Shown: positions 17,601-26,650 of the stretch, one piece after another | Position numbering within the stretch: the stretch's first letter is position 1 | Layout of the letters: each line of letters opens with the position of its first letter | NCBI RefSeq assembly: GCF_030506305.1 | Contig: NZ_CP119421.1 | Span: forward strand, 4,046,501-4,110,500 | Direction of reading: 5' to 3' | Length of the DNA: 64,000 bases | Source of the DNA: Porifericola rhodea | GTDB lineage: Bacteria; Bacteroidota; Bacteroidia; Cytophagales; Cyclobacteriaceae | Translations under genes and position numbers: made by a program | Notes under the pieces: model-generated | The model's input: the letters and a program-made list of their open reading frames with translations, nothing else | The model's database searches: none | Told to the model about the DNA's origin: nothing

Positions 17601-19272
17601 TTTTAAAGCAAGACAGCTAAAAGTAGACGGTAGTCCTGAGCGGCACATGCATAAAATTTTATATGCCGATGAAATAGACTTCAGCTTCTTTGCAGATGAC
17701 ATTAGAGTAAAAAAAGACGATAAGAGCCAACAGTTGAGAATAGATGATGCGTATTTTTCAAGCAGAGATTCTCAATTAAAGATTGAGAAGCTACAGTTTG
17801 TGCCTCCTCCTGAACTTTACAAGTATCAAGACAAAACACACTTTGCCCTAGACGCGTCTTCGCTCCACATTCAAGGATTGAATTTCAAGAGAGCTTATTT
17901 ATATGGAGATTTTAACGTACAACATCTTAATATTGAAGAGTCGGCCCTTAAAGTCTATGTTGGACATAATTCTGCTGCTAAAGAAGGCTCTCATGCATCC
18001 ATACATGAAGTTATTTCACCATTTCTAAGCAATATTAAAGTAGAAAAAATTAACTACCCTCAAAGTAGCCTTCATGTTTACGACAAAGAAGACCAGTCTA
18101 TGCGGTTTTCTTCCTCAAAAATTAAAGCAGATATTTCTAATTTTTACGTAGATCAGTCTACATTTTCTTTACAGTTTGGGCCTCAGCAAAACTCTACGGC
18201 TCGTATGTTCTTCTCTGATGATATAGATATCAGCATTAAAGATTTTAGTAGAGTTATTGATAACGGTCTGTACAAAATCTCCGCAGACGCAATACGTATT
18301 AAGTCAGGTGATAATAAGATTCTGGTTGATGGACTAAAATTAGAACCCTTGTTAAGCAGATCACAGGTATTAGAAAGGTATGCTTACAGCAAGTCTATAG
18401 CACAGCTGTATTCAGACAGGGTAGAACTACAAAATGTTGACTTTAAAGCATTAATGGAAGAGGAGAAGTTAATTGTAGGAAAAATTAATATTTATGAGCC
18501 TAGTCTGGAAGTTTATCGTGATAACCGTCTACCCCGTAACCTGAAAAAAAATCCTGCTTTGCATCAACAACTTTTACTTAATCTTGATCAGCAGCTAAGT
18601 ATTGAAGAGCTTAATGTATTTGATGGGCTCATTACCTATGCTGAACGTACTGCAGCTGGAGAAGAAGCTGGCCAAATCACCTTTGAAAACGTAAATGCGC
18701 AGGTGCTTCATCTGAGCAATTTACCAGAGGCTATTAAAAATAATACAGTAAGTACTTTGCATATCACTACCAAAGTAATGGGTAAGGGCCTACTGAATGT
18801 TCATTTTAGCTTTCCACTGGCAAGTCAAAATCTGGCTTTTCAGGCAAATGGTCACTTAGGAACTATGGATTTAAAAGCATTAAACCCTATGCTAGGGCCT
18901 GTAGCCTCAGTGCACATCAAAGAAGGTATTAATCAGAGTATGCGTTTTGAGTTTGAAGGCAATGAAGATAGGAGTGAGGGTAGCATGGAGTTTCGCTATA
19001 ATGATTTGAGCGTACAAATGATAGATCAGCAAAAAGGAAGAAGCGGCCTTGACGAAAAACTTGGTACTTTTATAGCTAACGCTTTTGTACTAAAAGCTAA
19101 CAATCCTAAAGCCGTTTTCTTAAGAATAGGGAATATTAAGTTTGAAAGAGATAAAACACGCTCTATGTTCCATTACTGGTGGCAGAGTCTGCTTTCTGGA
19201 GTAAAATCCAGTATTGGTCTGGATAAAGACATGGAAAAAACTAAAGACTTTGCCGAACTGGATAAAAATTAA
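14668..19272 (+). CDS. Giant membrane-anchored AsmA/DUF748-like protein
   Basis: A 1534-residue protein with one N-terminal membrane segment (about residues 9-32: [20 protein letters not shown]) after a basic start, and a very long exported body of repeating beta-strand units. Recurring elements have the form L-x-[IV]-D-x-[AG]-x-[LV] or LYLPSVNV-like strands. The C-terminal 150 residues ([19 protein letters not shown], then [17 protein letters not shown]) resemble the AsmA-C/DUF748 end. AsmA-like proteins are thought to carry lipids between membranes. I chose the ATG at 14668 because the GTG at 14635 lies in a non-coding-like stretch. The stop codon overlaps the stop of convergent cca. Confidence 0.6.
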   Translation: MKKRKVRKWIWWILGTLVLLIAAIQTTLLFFGDELFKESVLLGFRQYSERNYHPEQRPSLNFDDLSINIFTGNLSVTGLHFTGYIHSDSSSSSAADHLDMYVQKAEILDVNFLKFYKSGQLELNEIIFEQPEITWIGASSKSLDRPGTQQRIDLLQQQLTEDIQSYVRSFSFNALKIRNGNLFITEQNAKQNKSSGLHNKFHAQKINITLSDFLIDSASYLRKDRLLFTKDIDIQFANYQLSADSLYLIKADTLGFSTLSREIYLKDVQLLPVSDHSGNTINAKIPFLSLTEVNWQDLYFEDKLISNQLLIDDASVLVEVRADSLKQQNVFRFASLSADSLYQKLGGRFKSLQINDVTIRRAQLSLIDLSEESLEIAKVEDIEMLLSNIQLDSTLQLDSLQKILPADSVSLLAKNIKVYLPDRRHSFMTKSVSLNTARSRAFACDVFFDSLNFNAGVDSLEQLLRDLPDHPLTFDVKLPSLSFFGIQLQALAHHKAALLDSIYVQKPRVKIANFAEQSLGKLAAGRSIVKSGTITDEVESVKSLLYDWSNAKLNLYPLIAPGDTSALFQWLRAGQLQIDSGQVEVFKVNSDTTAFTQVTAIDTFYAFLNNISIDELETESKESSDGKVAVLASDVDLFAQKNTFLLPGERGEGGLLEVQDIKISTLSEEAYFTNIYFWTNPGRPPSSEVWLHEMYIPRVQFSQVDLKKIYTEQDAEIARLSVYSPQITLNYKYNQQAQRDQKFNYTNLYPQLSSYLDRLYLPSVNVVNAQLRLQQINERGVEPLFVTEKLDVNMRGFYLDSLTRMNRLRPFYADKLSVKAEDYQWHFYPEDDTYPLLGVKGGQLRYDSQLGELEAGQITVVSNTANKLGLEELKLGCNKIMADDIDPYRLIHDQALDVGRVMIYQPNYQVVENKLTERVKKKNEADSRQFLQPDLNSLLNKNLKNIRLRYVGVEQGTVTYLQKEAKDTLACVKVTAIDFKARQLKVDGSPERHMHKILYADEIDFSFFADDIRVKKDDKSQQLRIDDAYFSSRDSQLKIEKLQFVPPPELYKYQDKTHFALDASSLHIQGLNFKRAYLYGDFNVQHLNIEESALKVYVGHNSAAKEGSHASIHEVISPFLSNIKVEKINYPQSSLHVYDKEDQSMRFSSSKIKADISNFYVDQSTFSLQFGPQQNSTARMFFSDDIDISIKDFSRVIDNGLYKISADAIRIKSGDNKILVDGLKLEPLLSRSQVLERYAYSKSIAQLYSDRVELQNVDFKALMEEEKLIVGKINIYEPSLEVYRDNRLPRNLKKNPALHQQLLLNLDQQLSIEELNVFDGLITYAERTAAGEEAGQITFENVNAQVLHLSNLPEAIKNNTVSTLHITTKVMGKGLLNVHFSFPLASQNLAFQANGHLGTMDLKALNPMLGPVASVHIKEGINQSMRFEFEGNEDRSEGSMEFRYNDLSVQMIDQQKGRSGLDEKLGTFIANAFVLKANNPKAVFLRIGNIKFERDKTRSMFHYWWQSLLSGVKSSIGLDKDMEKTKDFAELDKN

Positions 19273-20708
19273 ACCTTGTTGACAGGTTTTAATCCTTTTT
19301 GGCGAGCCAACTCATACATATACTGGAAAGCCTCATCTTTAGAATTGCTTATTTTTCCATCAAGAATGGCCTCCCTAATTTCGTTTTTAAGGTCACCAAC
19401 AATTTTAGATGGCTTAACATCAAATATGTACATGATATCTTCACCGGATACCGGAGGTTGAAAATTTCTAACTTTGTCTTTTTCTTCTACCTCTTCCATT
19501 TTAGCCACGACCCTGTCAAAATTATTAAGGTACTTTTGAACTTTGTTAGGGTTTTTAGAGGTGATATCTGCACGGCAGAGCGTCATCAGGTCATCCACAT
19601 CATCACCAGCCTCATAAAGCAGACGCCGAATGGCTGAATCAGAAACTTCATCTTTGACAAGTGCAATAGGACGAAGGTGTAGTTTAACCAACTTTTGCAC
19701 ATATTTCATCTTCTGATCTAAAGGAAGTTTTAAGTTCCTAAAAATCTTGGGAACCATACGTGCGCCTTTATCTTCGTGTCCATGAAAAGTCCAGCCCACG
19801 AGTTTATCAAAGCGTTTGGTGGCGGGCTTAGCGATATCATGCAAAATTGCGGCCCAGCGCAACCATAAATCATCTGTATTTTCCGAGATATTATCCAGTA
19901 CTTGCAGAGTATGGTAAAAATTGTCTTTATGAGAGCGACCTTCAACAGTATCTACCCCTTTTAGGTCTACCATTTCAGGAAAAATCAGCTCTAGCAGCCC
20001 TGCATGGTATAGCAGTTTAAATCCGTAACTAGGTGTTTTTGTAAGAATGATCTTGTTCAACTCATCCGCAATTCTTTCACGAGATACAATCTTTATGCGA
20101 TTGGCATTGGATATGATTGCATCAAATGTTTTGGAGGTGATGTCAAATTTGAGCTGAGCAGCAAAACGAACCGCGCGCATCATTCTCAATGGATCGTCTG
20201 AAAAAGTAATATCAGGGTCCAAAGGAGTCTTAATCTGCTTACGTTTCAGGTCTTTTACGCCATCAAATGGATCTACCAACTGTGCGAAGCTATCCTGGTT
20301 TAGGCTAATAGCCAGTGCATTAATAGTGAAATCTCTGCGAAGCTGATCATCTTTAAGGCTGCCAGCACTCACTTCGGGCTTCCGAGAATTAGAACGATAA
20401 GATTCTTTTCGTGCTCCAACAAATTCTACTTCCCAATCCTGATAGCGGAGCATGGCTGTTCCAAAATTCTTGAAGACAGCCACATTAGTTTTTTTACCAC
20501 TCTGTTGTTCAATTAGGCTGGCTACTTCATTGGCCAGTTTTATGCCATCTCCTACGCAAACGACATCAATATCTTTAGAAGGCCTTTTAAGAATAAGATC
20601 CCGTACATAGCCTCCTACAGTATAGGTCTCTAATTTTAGCTTAGAGGCAGCTTCGGCAATGATGGTGAATACCGCTTGTTTATCTAATGCAGATTTGAAA
20701 TTTTTCAT
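19269..20708 (-). CDS. cca: CCA tRNA nucleotidyltransferase with HD domain
   Basis: A 479-residue enzyme that adds or repairs the 3' CCA of tRNA. Nucleotidyltransferase head: [12 protein letters not shown] near residues 29-40 and the metal-binding DID in KDIDVVCVG near 45. [13 protein letters not shown] lies near 120. A C-terminal HD phosphohydrolase domain has the motif AILHDIAKP near 255. The ATG at 20708 is chosen because a longer reading would start inside the promoter element at 20730-20737. The start follows the YrdC-like gene by 39 bases. Its stop overlaps that of the AsmA-like gene in a shared TTAA. Confidence 0.92.
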   Translation of the reverse strand: MKNFKSALDKQAVFTIIAEAASKLKLETYTVGGYVRDLILKRPSKDIDVVCVGDGIKLANEVASLIEQQSGKKTNVAVFKNFGTAMLRYQDWEVEFVGARKESYRSNSRKPEVSAGSLKDDQLRRDFTINALAISLNQDSFAQLVDPFDGVKDLKRKQIKTPLDPDITFSDDPLRMMRAVRFAAQLKFDITSKTFDAIISNANRIKIVSRERIADELNKIILTKTPSYGFKLLYHAGLLELIFPEMVDLKGVDTVEGRSHKDNFYHTLQVLDNISENTDDLWLRWAAILHDIAKPATKRFDKLVGWTFHGHEDKGARMVPKIFRNLKLPLDQKMKYVQKLVKLHLRPIALVKDEVSDSAIRRLLYEAGDDVDDLMTLCRADITSKNPNKVQKYLNNFDRVVAKMEEVEEKDKVRNFQPPVSGEDIMYIFDVKPSKIVGDLKNEIREAILDGKISNSKDEAFQYMYELARQKGLKPVNKV

Positions 20709-20729
20709 TCTTAAAAGGATCATTCTTCG

Positions 20730-20737
20730 CAAAGGTA
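20730..20737 (-). promoter_or_regulatory. Probable -7 element of cca
   Basis: Read on the minus strand this is TACCTTTG, an exact match to the TAnnTTTG element. It would start transcription about 15 bases before the cca ATG. The -33 element is weak (TTTTC rather than TTTG). Confidence 0.45.
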
Positions 20738-20747
20738 ATAAGAAGGA

Positions 20748-21239
20748 TTACCTTAGAAAAGTGAAGCTACCATCCTCAAAGAGTTTCATGACCTTTACCA
20801 CCGTATATTTACTGTCTTTTTCCCGGCAATCTACAGTTTCATCAATCAGAGCATCCTCTGAAAAATTTTTTGCTGCCCTAAAAGCGATTATCGGACCGTT
20901 TTTACGAACAAACTGCTTTAACTTTTCTTCTTTTACCAATCGGATGCTGATGAATGAGCTCTCATCAAAAGGTGTCTGGTATTTTTTATGGGGGAGAAGT
21001 AGCTCCAGAGGTTCTTCTGCATATTCTATCATTTCCCAAGCTAGTTCAGGTACCTGGCTAACGAAATAATGTATGTCCTCTTCTCTGTAAATGAGTATGC
21101 TATAATTAGGTGACTCATCATTAGAAGCACCAGCATTTGCTCTAATTCGTTCAATCGTATCTTTGGCATAAACGTGAGTACCAATCAGGGTTTCAGGGGT
21201 GTTCTTCAGAAGAAAAACTGAAGTGGTTTTAGTTTTCAA
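20748..21239 (-). CDS. Degenerate YrdC/Sua5-like domain protein
   Basis: A 163-residue protein that reads like a YrdC (threonylcarbamoyl-AMP synthase) domain without its active site. Visible correspondences: VPELAWEMIEYAEEPLELLLP (about 67-87; YrdC has ELAWKL...PGPLTLVLP), SSFISIRLVKEEKLKQF (about 100), GPIIAFRAAKNFSE (about 121, in place of the PLAATSANLSG nucleotide-binding motif), DALIDETVDC and KYTVVKV (in place of the C-terminal STVVDL). The KxRP lysine region is absent. Function is unknown. The start codon is TTG, as no ATG is available. It lies 28 bases after the kinase gene and 39 before cca. Confidence 0.55.
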   Translation of the reverse strand: MKTKTTSVFLLKNTPETLIGTHVYAKDTIERIRANAGASNDESPNYSILIYREEDIHYFVSQVPELAWEMIEYAEEPLELLLPHKKYQTPFDESSFISIRLVKEEKLKQFVRKNGPIIAFRAAKNFSEDALIDETVDCREKDSKYTVVKVMKLFEDGSFTFLR

Positions 21240-21267
21240 AGCAAAAAATAGGTTGAGTGAATATCTG

Positions 21268-22503
21268 TTAAGATATAGAAATAGTATTTCCTGTTAAAGA
21301 AGGCAAAAGTATAGTAATTTTTGTTCCTACCGATACTTCGCTGGAAATAGATATATCTCCCCCTAGTTTTTCTACATTTGACTTTACAATAAAAAGCCCC
21401 AAGCCACTCCCTTTAGAGGCCGAATGCCCTCTGTAAAACATATCAAAAGCTCTGGACAAAACGTTGGCGTCCATTCCACAGCCATTGTCTTCAAAGTAAA
21501 ATAAGAGGTTCTTTTCTTTTTGGAGCGCAGAGATTTTTAAATAAGAATTTTTCTGTGCATTACCCTTAAAAGTATAAGCGTTTTCTATGATATGTTGAAA
21601 AATGGATATAACAAACTTCTTTCCACTGGTAATATACAAATCAGCTGCAACATCTACCTTTACTTTTATGCTGCTAGCCGCTGGGGATGAGGCATAGCTA
21701 TTAATTATTTCTTCCAGCAAAGGCTTTATAAAAAAGGTATTGAGCTCAAAACTTGGCTGAGTAGATAATGAGTATTCAAAAAGGTTAACAATAGTATGGT
21801 TTAGCTTTCCCAAGCTGTTTTTGATATGGGTAAGATAGTTTTGAACTGTAACCAAATCGTCCCCGGCCATTTCTGCTAGGTCTAGCAAGCCCATTACTGA
21901 GGCTACAGGCCCTTTTAAATCATGAGACACTTTATATACAAGCGTCTGCAATTCTGAGTTTTTTTGCTTGAGTGCATCGGCAGTCAGCAGTACCTGTTTC
22001 AGGTCTTTAGCCACCAGCACATAGCCCTGTACCTTGTTGTCATTATCTTTGAGCAATGAAAGTGAAGCAGAAACAGGTACAGTATGGCCGGAATGATGTC
22101 GGAATGAAGATTCTTGATTGTATAAAAATCCTTGATATGCAAGTTGGTTCTTCATAAGCTCAAGTGTTTCTTTTTCTTCTGATGGAAAAAGAAACGCTAT
22201 ATTTTGGCTTATTAAATCTTCTTGATGAAAACCTAATAGCTCTCCAACTTTGCTGTTAACTTCTTTAATTGAAAAATGCTTATCAAAAATGATAAGCATA
22301 TCCACTATACCTTCAAAGATGCTATTCAAATAGTTTTTAGCAATGACGGATGCTTTTAACTCTTCGCCCAACATATTTATGCCAGAGACAATAGCATCTA
22401 TTTCATCAAAACTATCTGAGATTTCTAAACTATGATTAAAATTCCCATTAGCAATTTCTAGGATAAGCGTATTGATATCCTCTATCCGGTCATTTACCTC
22501 CAT
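21268..22503 (-). CDS. Cytoplasmic PAS-domain sensor histidine kinase
   Basis: A 411-residue hybrid of sensing and kinase modules without membrane segments. Residues about 1-55 look HAMP-like (IEDINTLILEIANGNFN...). A PAS domain spans about 60-180 (FDKHFSIKEVNSKVGELLGF). The dimerisation helix has the phospho-accepting histidine in YKVSHDLKGPVASVMGLL near residue 193. The ATPase domain carries N-box NAYTF, G1 DNGCGMD and G2 GSGLGLFIV. It lies 2 bases after the preceding gene, with two small paralogues upstream, so all three form one operon. No response regulator is adjacent. Confidence 0.9.
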   Translation of the reverse strand: MEVNDRIEDINTLILEIANGNFNHSLEISDSFDEIDAIVSGINMLGEELKASVIAKNYLNSIFEGIVDMLIIFDKHFSIKEVNSKVGELLGFHQEDLISQNIAFLFPSEEKETLELMKNQLAYQGFLYNQESSFRHHSGHTVPVSASLSLLKDNDNKVQGYVLVAKDLKQVLLTADALKQKNSELQTLVYKVSHDLKGPVASVMGLLDLAEMAGDDLVTVQNYLTHIKNSLGKLNHTIVNLFEYSLSTQPSFELNTFFIKPLLEEIINSYASSPAASSIKVKVDVAADLYITSGKKFVISIFQHIIENAYTFKGNAQKNSYLKISALQKEKNLLFYFEDNGCGMDANVLSRAFDMFYRGHSASKGSGLGLFIVKSNVEKLGGDISISSEVSVGTKITILLPSLTGNTISIS

Positions 22504-22504
22504 A

Positions 22505-22882
22505 CTACAAAAACTTTCTCAACCACTTCAACGCATCTTGTTGATTCGAAAATACTTTATGAGGAATTTTAGGCTTATTAAAATTAAAAACGATTGTTGT
22601 TAGTACTTTTTCTACGGTACTGGTTTCTACCAGTGCTATAGCTGTAATGTTAATTAGGCCTTCGCTAAACAAATATTCTCGGGCCTGTTTGTCTATACTT
22701 TTTATACGTGAGCTTCTGATTAAAACTGGGGTTTTAAGATCCCCAAAATGCTCCAGGCGTTCAGATACAATACGTTTAGCATCTTCCAGCTTTAGGTGCA
22801 AGTTTGGTTTGTATTGTACCGTTACAATATTATCATTAAGTTCAGCATAAAAGTAGTCTGTTTCAAACTTGTTTGAGTTCAT
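22505..22882 (-). CDS. Small SpoIIAA/STAS-like protein (paralogue 2)
   Basis: A 125-residue soluble protein resembling the STAS/SpoIIAA-like fold. It has a beta-strand-rich start (YFYAELNDNIVTVQYKP), a central region of VLIRSSRIKSIDKQAREYLF type with a hydrophobic strand then a loop, and a final FNFNKPKIPHKVFSNQQDALKWLRKFL. It is clearly related to the next gene upstream, which has the same ending pattern [FH].KPK-P...F....A-K-W. It overlaps that gene by 20 bases, and its stop is one base from the kinase start. A role as a small partner or regulator of the kinase is suggested by context, not shown. Confidence 0.65.
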   Translation of the reverse strand: MNSNKFETDYFYAELNDNIVTVQYKPNLHLKLEDAKRIVSERLEHFGDLKTPVLIRSSRIKSIDKQAREYLFSEGLINITAIALVETSTVEKVLTTIVFNFNKPKIPHKVFSNQQDALKWLRKFL

Positions 22883-23273
22883 TATACTGAGGTTGTGTTA
22901 CCTTATATTCTGTAATCCACTTTTTGGCATGTCCTGTATCCTTAAAAAACCGGAAAGGGTATTTGGGTTGATGGAATTTAAGGAAAAAATTTCCCATTAT
23001 CCTCGTTACAGGATTATTTACTATCACAGCCAGAGCTAATAAATCATCTCCGGCATCACTAGAAAAGTACTCTCTGCTTTCTTTTGTAACCTCCTTAACC
23101 GTTGATATATAGGCAATTGAAGGATACTTCATCCCCTGAGTAATTTCCTTTCTGAAGGTGGTGGCTTTTTGAGCTGCATCAAGGTCTATACGAGAGACTT
23201 TATACCTCCCGAAAAGTATCCCATCTACAATATCAAATTCCACTACGTCGTTCTGGTACTTTAAAGTGTTCAT
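22863..23273 (-). CDS. Small SpoIIAA/STAS-like protein (paralogue 1)
   Basis: A 136-residue soluble protein with the same layout as its downstream paralogue: strands near the start (DIVDGILFGRYKVS), a central region SIAYISTVKEVTKESREYFSS followed by LLALAVIVNNPVTRIMGNFFLKF, and the ending HQPKYPFRFFKDTGHAKKWI. SpoIIAA-like folds often act as scaffolds or anti-anti-sigma-like partners. No phospho-serine site could be fixed by eye. It is first in an operon with the second paralogue and a PAS kinase. The upstream 120 bases are AT-rich without a clear promoter match. Confidence 0.65.
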   Translation of the reverse strand: MNTLKYQNDVVEFDIVDGILFGRYKVSRIDLDAAQKATTFRKEITQGMKYPSIAYISTVKEVTKESREYFSSDAGDDLLALAVIVNNPVTRIMGNFFLKFHQPKYPFRFFKDTGHAKKWITEYKVTQPQYNELKQV

Positions 23274-23394
23274 ACAACAAAATAAACAGTTCTGTCTTAT
23301 TTAAACCCAATTGGTGCTGTATGAAACTTACATCTTATGAAAATATAAAAACATTTGATAGTTTCTATCTATTTCACGCTAATACTTCTCCTTC

Positions 23395-24567
23395 TTATTT
23401 GTTAAGTATTTCTATTTCTACTCGGATATTATTTTTAGCCATAGGTGAATCCTCATCAAAAAGCATTTGCTTTCCTCCCCAACCATAGGTTTTAATACGC
23501 TCTTCACTAATTCCTTTGTGCACCAGATAACTTTTAATGGTTTCAGCTCTGTATTCAGATAATTTAGTGGAGCTAAATCCTCTTTTTTTGTACTCGTTGG
23601 TTCTTATTAGGTCAAAATAGTTTCGCTTTTCTTCATTGTAAAGATATGCTACACCTCTGGAATTACCGTTGGTATGGCCATGAACCTTAATACTCATGTT
23701 GGGGAATCTACTCAATAAGTTGTACACAATATCCAGTTCGTGCTTAGACTGCAATCTCATTACTGTTGAGTTAGCGTAGAAGTAGGTATTGTACATGGTT
23801 TGAAAATCGCCAACCTCTAGTTGTTTCAGTGGAAATTGTACAAAAACAGTATCATTTCTTATTTCTTTAATTAGAGACTGCATTGAACTCATATCGCTTT
23901 GTAGGTCCAGTAAGAAGCTGCTTTCTTGATAACCCAAGGCACGTGTAGTTATAAGCAAAGTATCTGTAGTCCTTTGTCCACCCTCCAGGCTTAAATATTC
24001 ATCAGATTGAAGTTTGCTAATAAGTTTAGAGCTACTTTTGTCAGTGATAGTCAATTGGGCCGGAATTAATTCCTGACGAACATCATCATAGTTTTCAAAA
24101 GCAAAAACTAAACTTTTAGAAGCTAATGAAAAAGCTTCCTCCTTAGGGTTCTTTTGTGCTGTTGGCCTTATGGTATGCTTTTCTTCTTGCTGTTCCCCTA
24201 AAGCCTCTAGTCTAGTATTTTCTAGTTTGTCATCTACGGTAAGAAGCCAGGCATCTTTAAAAGGAGTTTTGCTTCTAATTTCATAATATGCACTAATGAG
24301 CTTGCTTTTAGACAGTGCACGGTAAGTGTATACGTAATAAAGTTTGTTTTTAGAATGGAGCTTATAAAATGCGGGTAAGCCTTGCTGGCTTGCACTCTTG
24401 GTCATGCGCTGGGCGTTTGTTTCTTGCTCAAAGACGCCAATTACCAGGTATATTCCAGCGTTAAGAGTTTCGGGGTCTTTCAGGAAAGCTGAAGTTACCG
24501 GTTTTGCAGTAGAAGATTGAAATATAAAGGAAGCTATGACAAAAAAAGAGAAGAGTAATCTTTTCAT
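23395..24567 (-). CDS. OmpA-family protein with SPOR-like N-terminal domain
   Basis: A 390-residue exported protein. The signal peptide starts at the ATG at 24567 (MKRLLFSFFVIASFIF); a 10-residue longer reading is less likely. Residues about 30-110 resemble a SPOR peptidoglycan-binding unit (GIYLVIGVFEQETNAQRM... YYVYTYRALSKSK). The C-terminal about 120 residues are an OmpA peptidoglycan-binding domain (SIKVHGHTNGNSRG, LSEYRAETIKSYLV, NNIRVEIEIL) with an insert of about 30 residues (YLYNEEKRNYFDLIRTNEYKKRG). It probably tethers the outer membrane to peptidoglycan. The next gene is divergent. Confidence 0.8.
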   Translation of the reverse strand: MKRLLFSFFVIASFIFQSSTAKPVTSAFLKDPETLNAGIYLVIGVFEQETNAQRMTKSASQQGLPAFYKLHSKNKLYYVYTYRALSKSKLISAYYEIRSKTPFKDAWLLTVDDKLENTRLEALGEQQEEKHTIRPTAQKNPKEEAFSLASKSLVFAFENYDDVRQELIPAQLTITDKSSSKLISKLQSDEYLSLEGGQRTTDTLLITTRALGYQESSFLLDLQSDMSSMQSLIKEIRNDTVFVQFPLKQLEVGDFQTMYNTYFYANSTVMRLQSKHELDIVYNLLSRFPNMSIKVHGHTNGNSRGVAYLYNEEKRNYFDLIRTNEYKKRGFSSTKLSEYRAETIKSYLVHKGISEERIKTYGWGGKQMLFDEDSPMAKNNIRVEIEILNK

Positions 24568-24737
24568 ATTGTGGTGTAATAACATGATGTATGTCATTAG
24601 TTTTACTTTGTCTTACGATTATATTACAAATCCCATTCGCAAGCTGAAAAAAACGATGCTTAATTACGCTAAAGCTTATGCAAGTGATATATTATGTGGT
24701 TTAGAATGGTTATAAATATTACTATACATTGATTTAT

Positions 24738-26423
24738 ATGAATATACCAATATTATCTTTTGATCTTAAAGCCCATATCACAACTGCGAGGGCATTATCA
24801 CTATTGCTGATGCCCCTTTTCATAGCATGTTCCTCCGAACAAAATAGTGTATCACAATATGAGGTTGAAATAGACACTACTCAGTTTAAAAAACATATTA
24901 CAAGACTTGCATCCGATGAGTTTGAAGGCAGAATGCCTTTTTCAGAGGGAGAAAAAAAGACGGTGGCCTATCTGGAGCAGGAATTTATAAATATGGGACT
25001 TGAGCCTGGGAATGGAGATAGCTATTTACAGGAAGTTCCATTGGTTGAAATAGACGCGGTACCTACTACAGATTTAAAAATTAATTCATCAGACGAGCAA
25101 ATCAGCCTGAGATACAGAAACGATTTTGTTGCCCTTACCAGAAGGGTAACGGAGCAGGTATATGTAGAGGATTCAGAGTTGGTATTTTGTGGGTTTGGCA
25201 TTGTTGCACCAGAATATGATTGGAATGATTACGAAGGCATAGATATGCGTGGGAAAACCGCGGTGGTATTGGTTAACGATCCTGGCTTTGGTTCTGATGA
25301 TACTACTTTCTTTAAAGGCAATACCATGACATACTATGGACGCTGGACTTATAAATATGAAGAAGCTGCCAGACAGGGAGCCGAAGGTGTAATTATCGTA
25401 CATGACACTGCTCCGGCTGGTTACCCTTGGGGGGTGGTAAGAAGTAGCTGGACTGGTAAGGCTCTATACCTTCAGTCAGACGATGATAATATGTCTCGTT
25501 GTGCCTTTGAAGGCTGGATAAATAATACTGCCGCAAGACAAATATTTTCTAAAGCTAAAATTAGCAATTATCTGGGACAGGCACGTGAGCAGGGCTTTAA
25601 GCCTATTCCTATGAATATGACTGTTTCTGTAGCATTGGAAGCAAGTTACGTAAAAGCAAGTTCGCCCAATGTAGTTGCTAAATTAGAAGGTAATAAACAT
25701 TCCGATGAATATATCATTTATTCTGCTCACTGGGATCATATTGGTATCAACGAAGCAGTAGAAGGAGACAGCATTTACAATGGGGCATTGGATAATGCCA
25801 GTGGTGTAGCAGCAATGTTAGAAATTGCACGTGCCTTTAGTGAACTTCCCGAAAAGCCAGAGAGAAGTATTGTGTTTATTGCGGTTACTGCAGAAGAACA
25901 AGGCCTGTTAGGCTCTGCGTATTATGCGGAACAACCCATCTACCCAATTGAAAAAACAGTTGCAAATATCAATATGGATGGTATTTGGTTTCTTGGCTCC
26001 ATGAAAGACGTAACTGTAGTAGGCTATGGGCAATCTGAATTAGATGAGTACATCTCAGAGGCAGCAGCTCAGCAGGGTAGATATGTAATTCCTGACCCTC
26101 AGCCCGAAAAGGGATACTTCTTTCGCTCCGATCATTTTAATTTTGCCAAAGTAGGTATACCAGCCCTCTACGCAAGTGGGGAGTCAGACCATCGTCAAAA
26201 TGGCAAGGCATGGACCGAACAAAAGAACAGCGAATGGACACAGAAGCATTATCATCAACCTTCCGATGAGTACGTGCCTGAAGAGTGGAGCTTTGATGGT
26301 ATGGCCCAAGATGCTGAATTGCTCTTCAATGTTGGGTATCGTTTGTCTAATGAAAGATATTTTCCAGAATGGAAAAGCGGATCAGAGTTCAAAACTATAC
26401 GCGAATCCTATATGCAACAGTAA
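24738..26423 (+). CDS. M28-family metallopeptidase, lipoprotein
   Basis: A 561-residue zinc aminopeptidase/carboxypeptidase-like enzyme. A lipoprotein signal ends at a cysteine in LFIACSSEQN (about residue 31). A PA domain insert covers about 140-220 (GKTAVVLVNDPG, EEAARQGAEGVIIVHD). Zinc ligands are visible: His in YSAHWDHIG (about 332), Asp in NGALDNASG (about 352), the Glu pair in VTAEEQGLLGS (about 385), Asp in INMDG (about 412) and His in RSDHFNFAKVG (about 477). It probably trims peptides at the cell surface or in the periplasm. I chose ATG 24738 over a TTG at 24729. Confidence 0.92.
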   Translation: MNIPILSFDLKAHITTARALSLLLMPLFIACSSEQNSVSQYEVEIDTTQFKKHITRLASDEFEGRMPFSEGEKKTVAYLEQEFINMGLEPGNGDSYLQEVPLVEIDAVPTTDLKINSSDEQISLRYRNDFVALTRRVTEQVYVEDSELVFCGFGIVAPEYDWNDYEGIDMRGKTAVVLVNDPGFGSDDTTFFKGNTMTYYGRWTYKYEEAARQGAEGVIIVHDTAPAGYPWGVVRSSWTGKALYLQSDDDNMSRCAFEGWINNTAARQIFSKAKISNYLGQAREQGFKPIPMNMTVSVALEASYVKASSPNVVAKLEGNKHSDEYIIYSAHWDHIGINEAVEGDSIYNGALDNASGVAAMLEIARAFSELPEKPERSIVFIAVTAEEQGLLGSAYYAEQPIYPIEKTVANINMDGIWFLGSMKDVTVVGYGQSELDEYISEAAAQQGRYVIPDPQPEKGYFFRSDHFNFAKVGIPALYASGESDHRQNGKAWTEQKNSEWTQKHYHQPSDEYVPEEWSFDGMAQDAELLFNVGYRLSNERYFPEWKSGSEFKTIRESYMQQ

Positions 26424-26502
26424 GTTTTATTTTAAGTTGTACATACTCCTTAAAAGGTAGAGATGCAGGTGTGAACTTTTTATAAGTAAAATCCTTAATT
26501 AG

Positions 26503-26533
26503 TTGTGAAGGAAGTTAATACTTAGTATTTTTG
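26503..26533 (+). promoter_or_regulatory. Probable rpsA promoter
   Basis: TTG at 26503-26505, a 20-base spacer, then TATTTTTG at 26526-26533. The -7 element matches TAnnTTTG exactly. The predicted transcript would begin at or just before the hairpin at 26539-26560. Confidence 0.55.
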
Positions 26534-26538
26534 CGGAA

Positions 26539-26570
26539 AATAGGGGCTTTGTTCCCTATTTCTTTTTTTT
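26539..26570 (+). promoter_or_regulatory. Hairpin plus T tract at the 5' end of the rpsA leader
   Basis: Stem AATAGGG / CCCTATT (seven pairs), loop of eight bases, then TCTTTTTTTT. By form it is an intrinsic terminator, but it lies only six bases after the rpsA -7 element and 80 bases before the rpsA ATG. It may end transcripts from the M28 gene, act as an rpsA attenuator, or form a stabilising 5' hairpin. Confidence 0.45.
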
Positions 26571-26650
26571 TTATTAAATATAATGTATAACCAAAAACTG
26601 CTAGCCCTATTGCTCTAAGGCCAGTATGTAATCAGAGCTATTTTCTCGAT

